64,000 nt of DNA from Biomaibacter acetigenes (GTDB lineage Bacteria; Bacillota; Thermosediminibacteria; Thermosediminibacterales; Tepidanaerobacteraceae): assembly GCF_003691585.1 (NCBI RefSeq), contig NZ_CP033169.1:3286001-3350000 (forward strand). Reading direction: 5' to 3'. Made by a program: the position numbers and the translations under genes. Under the pieces are notes generated by a model. That model was given only the letters and a program-made list of their open reading frames with translations. It searched no databases and was not told the origin of the DNA. Positions 26,163-35,220 of this stretch are shown here, piece by piece. Each line of letters starts with the position of its first letter. Positions within the stretch are counted from its first letter, which is position 1.

Positions 26163-28247
26163 TCATAAGCCGATCCTTCTTACCCCCACCCTGCAGTCGT
26201 AAAAGGCGGCGCTTTGGCCCATCTCCGTGGTGACGGGAGAAGTGAGGAAGTTGACGCAGGCGCCGCTTGCCATATTCCAGCCCGACTCTACCGCCACCAC
26301 ATCCCGCCGCATCCGGGGCTCCAGCGTAAGTCTTGCCCGGATAGCGCCGCGCTCGTTGTATATCTCCACCGGTTCGCCCTCCTCAAGGCCCAGGGCCGCA
26401 GCCTCTTCGGGGTGCATCAGTGCCACAGGATGGGGATGCAGGGCCTTTATCTTCGAAAGATACTGGAACTGGGAATGAATCCGGAAGCGGGAGTGGGGGG
26501 TTATAAAATAATAAGGCAGATTCCTCAATCCGGAATCAAATGCCAGGGCTTCCCCCGGATGACCTGTTATTTTATCCACCATACCGCCAGCCTCCCGGGT
26601 ATCGTGGCCGCCTTTAATTCTCTCGTGAGCCGGCGGTATGTACGCCGCCACCGGGGGTTGGCCGTCCGACGCCGCCTTCTGCGAGTAAAATTCGAACTTA
26701 CCGGAAGGGGTCATAAATTTTTTGTCCGACCATGCCACCGGTGGAATTTTCGGGTTTTTTACCGGACCTTTTTTGAGGTCATCGAGGCTTACGCCGAACT
26801 GTTGCTTTATGGGCTCTGCCGCCCATTTTAGGAGGTTTTCCCGGGTCCTATCCTGAAAATCCTCCAGGCCCAGCCTTTTTGCCAGCTCCAGGAATATCTC
26901 CTGATCGGGCCTGCATTCGCCCACGGGTTCGATGATTTTGGGACAGTAAAAAATCCATGGGCTCCAGGAGTTGGCTTTTAAATTTTCCTCTTCAAAGAAG
27001 CTGGTACAGGGTAGCACCACATCGGCTTCTTTAGCGGTGTCGGTCATAAAGAGGTCTATAACAACCAGAGTCTCAATGGAGTCTAAAGCCCTTTTCATGA
27101 CCGAGGTGTCGGGGTTCATGTTCATGGGATTGGAGCGGGTGATGAAGGCCACTTTTATGGGGGGATTTTGGGCGTCCAGAATTTCCCGGGCAAGGTTCGT
27201 CCTATCAAAATACCGCCGCACTTTCGCCAGTTCCGGCCCTGCCACATGGGCTCCTATCGGCCAGTGCATCTGGTGGCCGTAAGACACTCCCGCTCCGGGC
27301 TTTCCGATATTTCCCGTCACCGCCGCCAGGGCGTCTATAGCTCTGATGGCATTTCCTCCGCCGCTGTACCTTTGCAAGCCGTAGCCCAGCAGAGTGGTGA
27401 CAGGGGTGTCCTTGCCGTAAAACAGCGCCAGAGCTTTTATCTGCTCCTCTTCTATGCCGGCAATGTTCCGCACCCTATCGGGTGTAAATTCTTCCACAGC
27501 CCGGCAGAACTCTTCAAAGCCGAAGGTATGATTTTGTACAAAATCCCTGTCGATAAGCCCATGCTTTATAAGAAATCGAGCGGCGCCAAGAGCCAGGGCT
27601 CCGTCGGTGCCGGGCCGGGGCCTCAGTACAAGGTCCGCTTGCCCGTCAAGGCCGGTTTTAAGGGGATTTATAACAGCAAGCTTTCCTCCCCGGGAAAGGG
27701 CTTTTCTTATGAAGGGCATCGCGTGGGAATTGGTGTCTCCCACATTCCTTCCCCAGAGCACAATCCCTTTCGCATTTACCAGGTCCTCAATGTCATTTTG
27801 AAGAAGTCCTCCGAAATCGTAGGTCTGGGCGGCGATACCTCCGCCCCAGCACAGGGAACCGGAAACTCGGGTGCTGCCGCCTAAAGCATTAAAGAACCTT
27901 ACATCCAGGTTTTTGGTTAAAAGCTCCGATCCGCTGTCATAGTTGTGAAATATGGATAGAGGCCCGTATTCGTCAATGGCCTTACGGATTTTTTGGACTA
28001 CAAAATCCAGGGCTTCATCCCAGGAGACCCTGGTAAACTCCCCTTTCTTTTTAATCACGGGGTATCTTAGCCGTTCCGGATGATAAATGTATTCCAAATA
28101 GGAGTTGCCCTTGGGGCAAAGAAATCCCCCCGTGGGAGGATGGGCGGGGTCGCCCTGAACCTTCACAATTTTGCCATTGTCCATATGGACCAGCATGCTG
28201 CAGCTGTCAAGGCAGTCCCTGGGACATGCGGTGCGGTAAACTTCCAT
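26163..28247 (-). CDS. Molybdopterin-dependent oxidoreductase (DMSO reductase superfamily)
   Basis: A 694-residue cytoplasmic catalytic subunit. The N-terminal 4Fe-4S site is C8-x3-C12-x3-C16 and C44. Domains II-III carry the bis-MGD binding segments (WGRNVGDTNSHAM, AVINPLKTGLDGQADLVL, RPRPGTDGALALGA, TRSNPMNMNPD), and the C-terminal part has the beta-barrel MEPA-type region ending PVTTEMGQSAAFYDCRV. No Tat signal, electron-transfer or membrane-anchor subunit is adjacent. The ATG at 28247 follows GGGAGGGG. The substrate is unknown; similar enzymes reduce sulfur or arsenic compounds or hydrate acetylene. Confidence 0.88.
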   Translation of the reverse strand: MEVYRTACPRDCLDSCSMLVHMDNGKIVKVQGDPAHPPTGGFLCPKGNSYLEYIYHPERLRYPVIKKKGEFTRVSWDEALDFVVQKIRKAIDEYGPLSIFHNYDSGSELLTKNLDVRFFNALGGSTRVSGSLCWGGGIAAQTYDFGGLLQNDIEDLVNAKGIVLWGRNVGDTNSHAMPFIRKALSRGGKLAVINPLKTGLDGQADLVLRPRPGTDGALALGAARFLIKHGLIDRDFVQNHTFGFEEFCRAVEEFTPDRVRNIAGIEEEQIKALALFYGKDTPVTTLLGYGLQRYSGGGNAIRAIDALAAVTGNIGKPGAGVSYGHQMHWPIGAHVAGPELAKVRRYFDRTNLAREILDAQNPPIKVAFITRSNPMNMNPDTSVMKRALDSIETLVVIDLFMTDTAKEADVVLPCTSFFEEENLKANSWSPWIFYCPKIIEPVGECRPDQEIFLELAKRLGLEDFQDRTRENLLKWAAEPIKQQFGVSLDDLKKGPVKNPKIPPVAWSDKKFMTPSGKFEFYSQKAASDGQPPVAAYIPPAHERIKGGHDTREAGGMVDKITGHPGEALAFDSGLRNLPYYFITPHSRFRIHSQFQYLSKIKALHPHPVALMHPEEAAALGLEEGEPVEIYNERGAIRARLTLEPRMRRDVVAVESGWNMASGACVNFLTSPVTTEMGQSAAFYDCRVGVRRIGL

Positions 28248-28266
28248 TTTCTCCCCTCCCGATTCT

Positions 28267-28349
28267 TGTGTCAGGTGTGTCATGAGGACGGTTCTTAAGA
28301 GAAAAAAAATTATTTGTGTCAAGAGAACCGTCACCGTGACACCGTGACA
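28267..28349. repeat. Palindromic REP-like element with TGTCA tags
   Basis: Two inverted copies of a ~35-nt unit face each other across an A/T loop. Each unit has repeated TGTCA/TGACA tags followed by the core GACGGTTC. The element begins just upstream of the molybdopterin oxidoreductase and ends exactly at the htrA stop codon (28350). A related element with a different tag lies at 57580-57624. Confidence 0.65.
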
Positions 28350-29462
28350 TTAACCCTTCTTCAGCAATATAGTCTTTTCCTGCCGTACTCCTCTGCGCAG
28401 TATTTCGACGGTGTATTTCCTGTCTATATCAAGATTATACATTACCTGCCTCAATTTTGCCATAGAGTCGACCCTGATACCCGCAAATTTTATTATGACA
28501 TCACCTTTCCTTATACCCGCCATATCCGCCGGACTATTTTTTTCCACATCCGCCACATATATGCCGCTGTCAACATTTACCCTCACGTTCATGAGCTTTG
28601 CCATGTCCCTGTCAATGCCGTCGATGCCCAGGTAGGGTTTGTCGAACCTTCCCTTTTCCAGGATGCTGTTTACTATGGGTTTTGCAATATTTATGGGGAT
28701 GGAAAACCCTATGGCCTCAGCCTGGGAAGCTTTTATGGTATTTATCCCAATGATCTCACCGCTGCCGTTTACCAGAGGGCCGCCGCTGTTGCCGGGATTT
28801 ATAGAAGCATCGGTCTGGATTAAGTCCTGCATCAGCACTTCTCCCCGGCGGTCTCTTACCATAACCATGCGGTTGAGAGCGCTAATGATCCCCGCAGTGA
28901 CAGTCCTCTGCAGAGAAAGGCCCAGGGGATTGCCTATGGCCACCGCCAGGTCTCCCACCACCACTTTATCCGAGTCCCCCAGCCTTGCGGCCACCAGGTT
29001 CGGGGCATTTATTTTGATCACAGCCAGGTCCAGGGCGGGGTCGGTATAAAGCCTCTTTGCCTTATACTTCCTTCCATCATACAGGAAAACCGTTATTTCA
29101 TCGGCACCGCCCACCACATGGTCATTGGTTATGATATATCCCCCATTATTTACGATGATTCCTGAACCTACCGCTTCAGTTCTAATAGGGCGGTAAAAAA
29201 AGTCATAATCGATGCTGACCGTGGCGATGCCCACCACCGCCGGGGTCACTTCCCGGGCGATAGTGGGAATAGGCTGTTCCCGATTTTGAACTACTTTCGG
29301 GGTTTGGGGGGGAGTTTTATCTGCTGCAGGCTGCCTGCCGTATAGCATGGATGTAGTAATAATGGTAGCAGCCAGCGCTCCTATGAGGGAACAGAGGACG
29401 GCTACCATAAGGATTTTTCTGAAATCAGATGATGACTTTCCGGAACCTTTTTCATTTTGCAT
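28350..29462 (-). CDS. htrA: HtrA/DegP-like membrane-anchored serine protease (S1C) with PDZ domain
   Basis: One N-terminal membrane helix (residues ~18-40), then a trypsin-like domain with the triad His in ITNDHVVGG, Asp in PALDLAVIKI and Ser in INPGNSGGPL, and a C-terminal PDZ domain (SPADMAGIRKGDVIIKFAG). It degrades misfolded exported proteins on the outer face. The ATG at 29462 lies 8 nt after GGCAGG; the GTG three codons earlier overlaps that site. htrA often follows walRK-yycHIJ. A palindromic repeat abuts its stop codon. Confidence 0.93.
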   Translation of the reverse strand: MQNEKGSGKSSSDFRKILMVAVLCSLIGALAATIITTSMLYGRQPAADKTPPQTPKVVQNREQPIPTIAREVTPAVVGIATVSIDYDFFYRPIRTEAVGSGIIVNNGGYIITNDHVVGGADEITVFLYDGRKYKAKRLYTDPALDLAVIKINAPNLVAARLGDSDKVVVGDLAVAIGNPLGLSLQRTVTAGIISALNRMVMVRDRRGEVLMQDLIQTDASINPGNSGGPLVNGSGEIIGINTIKASQAEAIGFSIPINIAKPIVNSILEKGRFDKPYLGIDGIDRDMAKLMNVRVNVDSGIYVADVEKNSPADMAGIRKGDVIIKFAGIRVDSMAKLRQVMYNLDIDRKYTVEILRRGVRQEKTILLKKG

Positions 29463-29609
29463 CTTAAACACCTGCCGTTATTTTTGGATTGTTTATTAAA
29501 TCTAGAGATGCTTATTCTGGATTTGATAAAAACCTTATACATTATAATTGTTACCCTTTTTATCTTTTTTATCCTTTTTATCCAGGACACGATGTAACAC
29601 TTGATATAT

Positions 29610-29772
29610 AAAGAAGGCCGGATTCATGTACATTTAATCGAAAACAGATGTTGTATAATGGAAGAAAGGAAAAGAGAAATAATTTAATATTTGAGGCTAA
29701 ACGTTTTGCAAATGATATTAGTAATGCTTTAAAGCCTATGTGTGCGGTGGATGATGTTTCAGACACGGTCTA
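29610..29772 (+). pseudogene. Possible 3' remnant of an unidentified gene
   Basis: A plus-strand frame follows a stop and ends at TAG 29770-29772. It reads FNRKQMLYNGRKEKRNN and IFEAKRFANDISNALKPM, plausible protein sequence, with an internal ATG but no ribosome site. The surrounding 414 bp between htrA and the DUF362 gene is otherwise AT-rich and non-coding. No family recognised. Confidence 0.25.
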
Positions 29773-29818
29773 GGAATTATTGAAAATATTGAAACCTCTA
29801 AAACAGCCTTCATACCAT

Positions 29819-29851
29819 ATAAAAAAGCCGTCGCAAAAAAATTGCGGCGGC
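29819..29851 (-). terminator. Intrinsic terminator of the DUF362 gene
   Basis: GCCGTCGCAA pairs with TTGCGGCGGC (10 bp including one G-T), followed by six T on the minus strand, ~25 bp after the stop. Confidence 0.88.
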
Positions 29852-29876
29852 AATTGACATGCTTCAAATTTTTAAA

Positions 29877-31028
29877 TTAGTGCCCTTCCTCGCCTTCGGG
29901 GATATCCTTTTCCGTGATGGTTATTAATTCATATTCCTTGTTGCCCATACCCAGTTCATAGGCGGCGTCTATGTGAAGCTGGGCGTCCTTGCCGGTCACG
30001 GCCTTTAATATATTGTCACCCTTTTTCACATTTTTATCCGCCGCCTTGGATTGAGGCAGGGGTTCCGCTCCATTTATCATGTCAATGGTAGCCTGGTCAA
30101 TGGCCACGATGTCATGGGAAACCATGACACCCTGGTCCTGCACTAAAGGGGTATCTGCCACGGGCATGCAGTCACATTCGGGCTGCACTTCGGTGATGAA
30201 GTTTATGTACAGTATCCTTCCCTTTTCGAAGGTTGATACCACGGCATAGGCCGATTCCGCAAGACCTTTTTGAAATCCCTCCTCGGTGATGGGCACCACC
30301 AGGGCCTTTTGCTCACACACTCTGGAACAGCGGGCGCACTTCACGCAGATGGACTTGTCTATGACGATGCTGTCATCTATTAATTTGATGGCTCCATGGG
30401 GACACACATCCACACACTGGCCGCAGCGGATGCATTTTGCTTCCAGCCATTCCAGGTGCTTGTTCTGTTCAAAGTGGATCCTTCCCCGTTCAGCCTCACC
30501 GTGATGGTCTTTACAGCTTATGCCTCCCATGCCCAGGTTCTTGATGGCACCGCCGTAACCGGCACCTATATGGCCTTTACAGTGGGAAACCACTATCATG
30601 GCAGGAGCATAATATATGGCCGATGCCACCCCGATTTCCTTCAAAATGGGACCGCTCTTCACCTTTATCTGGTCCCGTCCGAATATGCCGTCGGCCAGAA
30701 TCACCGGAGCCCCCACCGAAAGGTGGTTTATACCCTCCATGTTAGCCACATCGAGGTATTCCAGCCCCGGAATCCTGACGGTATCGGTTACAAAAGGCCT
30801 GCCCCCTGCCTCTTTCACCCGGTCTACCACTTTTTTGAGAAATATGGGCCGGACAATACGGTGGGCGCCATAGGAGCCCAAATGAGTTTTTATGGCCACA
30901 TAATCATTTTTCTGAATAAAAGCCTTAAAGTCTATCATCTGCAGTATCTGTTCAAACTTCGCTACAAAGCTGTACTTATAATCATAGCTTTTTACCCTTG
31001 CATCGGCAAAATAGATTTTACTTTTCAC
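29877..31028 (-). CDS. DUF362 protein with 2x[4Fe-4S] ferredoxin domain
   Basis: A 383-residue protein. The N-terminal ~200 residues form the DUF362 domain (KTHLGSYGAHRIVRP, VTDTVR, SHCKGHIGAGYGGAIKNLGM), followed by two ferredoxin clusters: CIRCGQCVDVCP (~residues 197-208) and CVKCARCSRVCE (~227-238). A 130-residue C-terminal part follows. The family occurs widely in strict anaerobes; its substrate is not established. The ATG at 31028 follows a GGAGG-type site. Downstream of larA in orientation but separated by a terminator and the AbrB gene. Confidence 0.85.
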   Translation of the reverse strand: MKSKIYFADARVKSYDYKYSFVAKFEQILQMIDFKAFIQKNDYVAIKTHLGSYGAHRIVRPIFLKKVVDRVKEAGGRPFVTDTVRIPGLEYLDVANMEGINHLSVGAPVILADGIFGRDQIKVKSGPILKEIGVASAIYYAPAMIVVSHCKGHIGAGYGGAIKNLGMGGISCKDHHGEAERGRIHFEQNKHLEWLEAKCIRCGQCVDVCPHGAIKLIDDSIVIDKSICVKCARCSRVCEQKALVVPITEEGFQKGLAESAYAVVSTFEKGRILYINFITEVQPECDCMPVADTPLVQDQGVMVSHDIVAIDQATIDMINGAEPLPQSKAADKNVKKGDNILKAVTGKDAQLHIDAAYELGMGNKEYELITITEKDIPEGEEGH

Positions 31029-31411
31029 GCAGATATCCTCCTTGTTATGATGTAAAATATAAAGTTAAAAGGTGAGGTTCCCCCTGACTAATATAAAATT
31101 TCCCCTTACCTCGGATTTTATGTAATTTGATTCTCCCTAGTTTTTGAAGATCTCATCTATCAAGGCCCCTTTACCCCGATACCTCTTTTTAAGCTTCCCA
31201 TAAATACCGTAAAACATTTGTCACCTACTTTTCATTGAAATTAGTAACGATTGCCATTTCACAAAGATACTGTTTTATTCTACACTTTAATCTTAAAATC
31301 CTTTTTTATAAATATTCTATCATGCTACAACTTTTCAACCGGCTATATTGACTGTTATTTAATATAATGATTATATTTTACGTAAGAACATTCTTACTCA
31401 AGGTGAAAAAT
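31029..31411. other. Intergenic region, no gene seen
   Basis: 383 AT-rich bases between divergent genes (DUF362 and AbrB). It must hold promoters for both, but I could not assign them with confidence. No repeat or RNA structure stands out. Confidence 0.4.
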
Positions 31412-31777
31412 ATGATTACTACTGTAAAGGTTTCCAGTAAAGGTCAGATTGTATTACCTATAGATATACGAGAAAAGATTTCTATTAAGCAAGGTGATGT
31501 ACTATTACTCCATCTTGTGGGTGATAAAATCATAATAGAGCCCATTAAGAAGACCACTAAAAAAAATTGGGAGAAAGTTCTCAAAGAAACATCGGGTATA
31601 TTGCCGGATAATAATCCGAACTATATCGATGAACTTAGAGCTTCTTCATTAATAAAGGCTGGAGGAAAAAAGGGCCGCAAATTGCGACCCTTTTTGATTT
31701 ACTTTTTTCTATTTCCCGGGAAATATTTCGATATTATTTTTCAAGGAACGGCACAGTGGTGGATGCGTGGGGTATAA
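31412..31777 (+). CDS. AbrB/MazE-type antitoxin-like DNA-binding protein, orphan with read-through tail
   Basis: Residues 1-45 form a swapped-hairpin AbrB domain (VKVSSKGQIVLPIDIREKIS, GDVLLLHLVGDKIIIEPI). Residues ~50-85 resemble the toxin-binding tail of VapB-type AbrB antitoxins (NPNYIDELRASSLI). Instead of the usual stop, the frame runs through the larA terminator hairpin (31666-31695) and 44 codons into the larA 3' end, giving an atypical hydrophobic tail. No toxin gene follows. The ATG at 31412 follows AAGGTG. Probably the remnant of a toxin-antitoxin pair. Confidence 0.6.
   Translation: MITTVKVSSKGQIVLPIDIREKISIKQGDVLLLHLVGDKIIIEPIKKTTKKNWEKVLKETSGILPDNNPNYIDELRASSLIKAGGKKGRKLRPFLIYFFLFPGKYFDIIFQGTAQWWMRGV
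31666..31695. terminator. Terminator of larA, embedded in the AbrB frame
   Basis: GGG-C-CGCA and TGCG-A-CCC pair around a short loop with an A-run before and T-run after, so it is bidirectional. On the minus strand it follows the larA stop by 38 bp. Confidence 0.75.
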
Positions 31778-33023
31778 TATAGGCCTTAAAATCATCCCCC
31801 AGTTTATATTTCACGATGCCCAGGGCTTCATCGAGGCTCGACGCCGGAATCATGCCCATATCCCGGACCATCTTTTCCTGCATTTTCGACACCAGCACCA
31901 CATCGAAATGCTCCATGCCCAGGGTCAGTATATATCCCACCGCCTTGGCTATGGTGAATTCTTCCCAGAGGGATTCCTCCCGCTTCCGCCTGGTTCTAAA
32001 ATCGGTTATGAGATGGTAAAATCCTTCATGGCCTATGCCGTCAGGGCACTCGGCCAGCAGAACCACCACACCCCCATCCCTTACCACATACATGGCGTTT
32101 TCAATGGCCTTGGTAGCCTGGTATAAATCAATGTCCTTGGGAAAGCCACCGCAGGAAAGGATGAGCGCATCGGCAGGTTCTTTTACGTCAACGCTAAAAG
32201 CCTCCCTGGCAAAACTGCAGCCCTCCTCGAAAGCCAGTTTATAATCCCCTGCCACTACCTTCACCATTTCCCCGTCATCATTCAGGATCACATTTACAAG
32301 AAAGTCGGGCTTCACCATGTCCGCAATCTCGGCCATATCGGCAGCCATCGGGTTTTCCTGGACTTGCCCCAGGCCTACCCGGGGGTCTATGCCCCCGCCT
32401 TTTTCAATGGGATTGAGCATTAACTTGTGATTTTTCTGGATGGTATTAAAGCCGCAAACCCCCGGGCATATGCTCTTTCTACCGCCGCCAAATCCCGCCA
32501 TGGAATGGTACACTATGCCACCGGTTAAAATCACCTTATCTGCTTCAGCCACCATTTTATTTATATATACCGGTGTCCCCCGGGAAGTGTTTCCTATAAA
32601 TGTGAGGCATTTTTCATCCCGGGAATTATGGTCGACTACCTTTATGCGGGAAACTACATCCTTTCCAAATAAATATTCATGTTCCTCCATAGTATGGCCC
32701 CGGTGAGTGCCGGTAGCCACAACTATCGCCATATCCTGATAGGCAATGCCGCACCTGTTCAGTTCCGAAATAATAAGCGGCACCACCACCTGACTTTTCA
32801 CACTGCGGGTGATGTCGCTGGCGACGATGGCGATCTTTTCTCTGGGTCTCACTATCTCATCCAGCTTCGGTACACCTATGGGGGCTTTCATGGCATCTAT
32901 CACCGCTTGTTTTTCATCGGGCACCGCCTCAATCTTTTTTCCTTCCAGCACCCCCATCACATTTTTCTCATCGATGTCGAGTTTTACTTCACTTTTACCG
33001 TATTTTAAGTTGAATGTAAGCAT
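31734..33023 (-). CDS. larA: LarA-family nickel-pincer racemase/epimerase
   Basis: A 429-residue cytoplasmic enzyme of the lactate racemase family. The active-site regions are visible: ATGTHRGHT (His108-type), VYHSMAGFGGGRKSICPG (His174 and the Lys184 that binds the nickel-pincer cofactor), and SDITRSVKS near the N-terminus. LarA proteins racemise or epimerise 2-hydroxy acids. The cofactor genes larB, larC and larE are not in the window. The start has GGAGGAACC-ATG. It follows yycI by 50 bp and may be transcribed with the wal operon. Lactate as substrate is an inference. Confidence 0.88.
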   Translation of the reverse strand: MLTFNLKYGKSEVKLDIDEKNVMGVLEGKKIEAVPDEKQAVIDAMKAPIGVPKLDEIVRPREKIAIVASDITRSVKSQVVVPLIISELNRCGIAYQDMAIVVATGTHRGHTMEEHEYLFGKDVVSRIKVVDHNSRDEKCLTFIGNTSRGTPVYINKMVAEADKVILTGGIVYHSMAGFGGGRKSICPGVCGFNTIQKNHKLMLNPIEKGGGIDPRVGLGQVQENPMAADMAEIADMVKPDFLVNVILNDDGEMVKVVAGDYKLAFEEGCSFAREAFSVDVKEPADALILSCGGFPKDIDLYQATKAIENAMYVVRDGGVVVLLAECPDGIGHEGFYHLITDFRTRRKREESLWEEFTIAKAVGYILTLGMEHFDVVLVSKMQEKMVRDMGMIPASSLDEALGIVKYKLGDDFKAYIIPHASTTVPFLEK

Positions 33024-33073
33024 GGTTCCTCCAACTCCAATATTGAATATTTATCGAACCTCAAACTTCGAAT

Positions 33074-33925
33074 TTACTGCTCCAGTTCTCCGGTATATGC
33101 ATTTACATAATACACATCACCGTTCTTGAGGCCTATCTTCCACACAGGGGCTGCCTGCCACCGCTCGGCATCATAAAATTTAGAGTAAAAACCCTGCTTT
33201 ATCCCGGTGATAACCATGGAATCCGCATTTTTTTTCTCGCTGGCCACCCTCATGATAGCGGTAAAAGGAGAAATGACCGCCCTCTTCTTGCCCTTGTAAC
33301 CATAAATATTCAGCCAGCTCTGGTAGTAGTTTTTCACTCCGGAGGGAGATACCAGGATATCAATGTAACTGTTGGCCACAAAAAAGCCGTCATAGTTTCT
33401 CACATATTCAATCAAATAACTTTTTGTCTTGGCATCATAAGTAATGCTGTTCAGAACGGCTTCCTGAGGGAGTCCGCCGTGGCTTTTCATAAAATCCGTG
33501 GCCATGGCTTCCGCCTCCTGCCTGGAAAGGCTTGCGAGGGCATTTTCTTCCTTTTTATTGAAATAAGTTATTATTCCGTTGTCCATTATGATAAGCTGAC
33601 GGCTATCTATTGTATAGCTCGTGCCGCCCTGGATTTGCTCAACCCGGGGTTTGACACCTTCACCGAGGAAGTTTTCGAGGATTTTTTGCCGGTCAACCTT
33701 TTTATATCCTACCTCCAGAAAAGCCTGCGGCAGGCTTTTTTCCGGTATCTTTACCTCGAGCTTAATCCCTTTTTGGGACAGCTGGTCCTCAATCTCCTGC
33801 TGCTGGTATTGAGTCAGTGTGAACTCTCCCGCAGGTCTCTCCCTTACCCACAGGTTTACTGCCAGTATTATGTTCAGCACAATAAAAGAAGAAATGAGGA
33901 TCATTGCAGCTCTGCGCCAGTCCAA
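33074..33925 (-). CDS. yycI: YycI-like regulator of WalK
   Basis: A 283-residue membrane-anchored protein with one N-terminal helix (~residues 6-26) and extracytoplasmic repeats (the C-terminal PVWKIGLKNGDVYYVNAYTGE is the family signature). YycI and YycH interact with the WalK kinase through their membrane helices. The TTG start at 33925 follows GGAGTGA. It lies 6 bp after yycH on the same strand. Confidence 0.85.
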   Translation of the reverse strand: MDWRRAAMILISSFIVLNIILAVNLWVRERPAGEFTLTQYQQQEIEDQLSQKGIKLEVKIPEKSLPQAFLEVGYKKVDRQKILENFLGEGVKPRVEQIQGGTSYTIDSRQLIIMDNGIITYFNKKEENALASLSRQEAEAMATDFMKSHGGLPQEAVLNSITYDAKTKSYLIEYVRNYDGFFVANSYIDILVSPSGVKNYYQSWLNIYGYKGKKRAVISPFTAIMRVASEKKNADSMVITGIKQGFYSKFYDAERWQAAPVWKIGLKNGDVYYVNAYTGELEQ

Positions 33926-33931
33926 ATAAAA

Positions 33932-35206
33932 TCACTCCGAAAAATTGCGTATTAATATATCGTGGCCCTGGGACTTTATTACCCAGGTGGGTATATATTC
34001 GCCGCTGTCCATGACATACGCAGGATAAATATCTTCCACACTTTTTATGTTCTTGGTGGATACGGCTATGTCCATAGCTTTTATGGGAGAAATCATTTCT
34101 CTAATCTGGCCGGGTTTATCGGCAATGGCCATATTTCTATAAAAACTTTTCACCTGGCTTCCATCCACCGTCACCGATAGATATTCCTTTTCACTGACAA
34201 CAGGATAGCCATTTATCCTGATACCAAATTTGAAGTTATATGATGTCCCGTTAAGACCACTGGAAATATCATATGATGACAGAAAAGCTCCCTGGGGCCA
34301 GCCGCCATGAATACTTATAAAATCTACAGCAGTCTTGAGGGCATCATAAAAGGAAACATTCTTTTTTTGCTCCTTTACGCCGGGGAAACTGTACTCAAGA
34401 GTACCGTCATGGTAGATGCGAAGAGCTCTCTGCCCATCGGTGTATATTACCGCTCCATCCCTTTCTTCAATCTTCCTGGCAACAGAAAAGTCCGCAAAAA
34501 ATCTGGCCGCCAGCCGGTCATTTATAACCTTCTCATGTTTTACACCATATTGGGGCAGGTCATGAGGCAGAAGGGGCACATATATCCCTCTGGAGATTTT
34601 GAGATTTACACTGCCAGGCGGAATGGCAGCAAAAAGCGGCGGATTAGACTCCGATACCTCTTTTAAAAGGGCTGACAGTTCCACCGAATCCCCACTCTTA
34701 TTTATCCTGTAATACCGACCATCGCTGTCTTTCAGGTATGCCCACATTCCTCCGTCTTCTACCAGACTGTATGAACTAAGCATTATATTGTTAAAATTTA
34801 CTTCATCTCCGGCTTCTATGTTAAAAAGCCTTTTAACAAAAGGAACCGGCAGCGGATTGGGGAATACAATTTCAAGGCCCGCTTTTTGTTCAAAAAAATC
34901 AGCCCCTACATCAACGGGCATCGCTTTTGCTCCGACCCATATGGCAGATATAGCTTTTTTAGAATAATTCCAGGCTTTATCATAAAAGGAAGAAGATGGT
35001 GTAAAAAGCGTATGAGAGGCATTACCAAGATGGACCAGAATTTTTCCCGGACTTGCCACCGTAGCCATGTCCACTCTTTTTTCTTCCTGGACTTTTTTCT
35101 CGGCCGACTGTTCCCCGGGAATCCTGGACCATATGGCAAAAGAAAGGAAAAGGCTAATGCCTACCATTAAGATAAGAATCCATCCCAGGACATAATCCCT
35201 TGTCAT
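33932..35206 (-). CDS. yycH: YycH-like regulator of WalK
   Basis: A 424-residue protein with one N-terminal membrane helix (WILILMVGISLFLSFAIW) and a large extracytoplasmic part ending in YIPTWVIKSQGHDIL. Conserved order walK - yycH - yycI supports the call. In Bacillus YycHI restrain WalK; in Staphylococcus they activate it, so the sign here is unknown. The ATG at 35206 follows GGCGGTG. The gene upstream is a small Ig-like secreted protein, not usual in this operon. Confidence 0.85.
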   Translation of the reverse strand: MTRDYVLGWILILMVGISLFLSFAIWSRIPGEQSAEKKVQEEKRVDMATVASPGKILVHLGNASHTLFTPSSSFYDKAWNYSKKAISAIWVGAKAMPVDVGADFFEQKAGLEIVFPNPLPVPFVKRLFNIEAGDEVNFNNIMLSSYSLVEDGGMWAYLKDSDGRYYRINKSGDSVELSALLKEVSESNPPLFAAIPPGSVNLKISRGIYVPLLPHDLPQYGVKHEKVINDRLAARFFADFSVARKIEERDGAVIYTDGQRALRIYHDGTLEYSFPGVKEQKKNVSFYDALKTAVDFISIHGGWPQGAFLSSYDISSGLNGTSYNFKFGIRINGYPVVSEKEYLSVTVDGSQVKSFYRNMAIADKPGQIREMISPIKAMDIAVSTKNIKSVEDIYPAYVMDSGEYIPTWVIKSQGHDILIRNFSE

Positions 35207-35220
35207 GGCGGCACCGCCTT

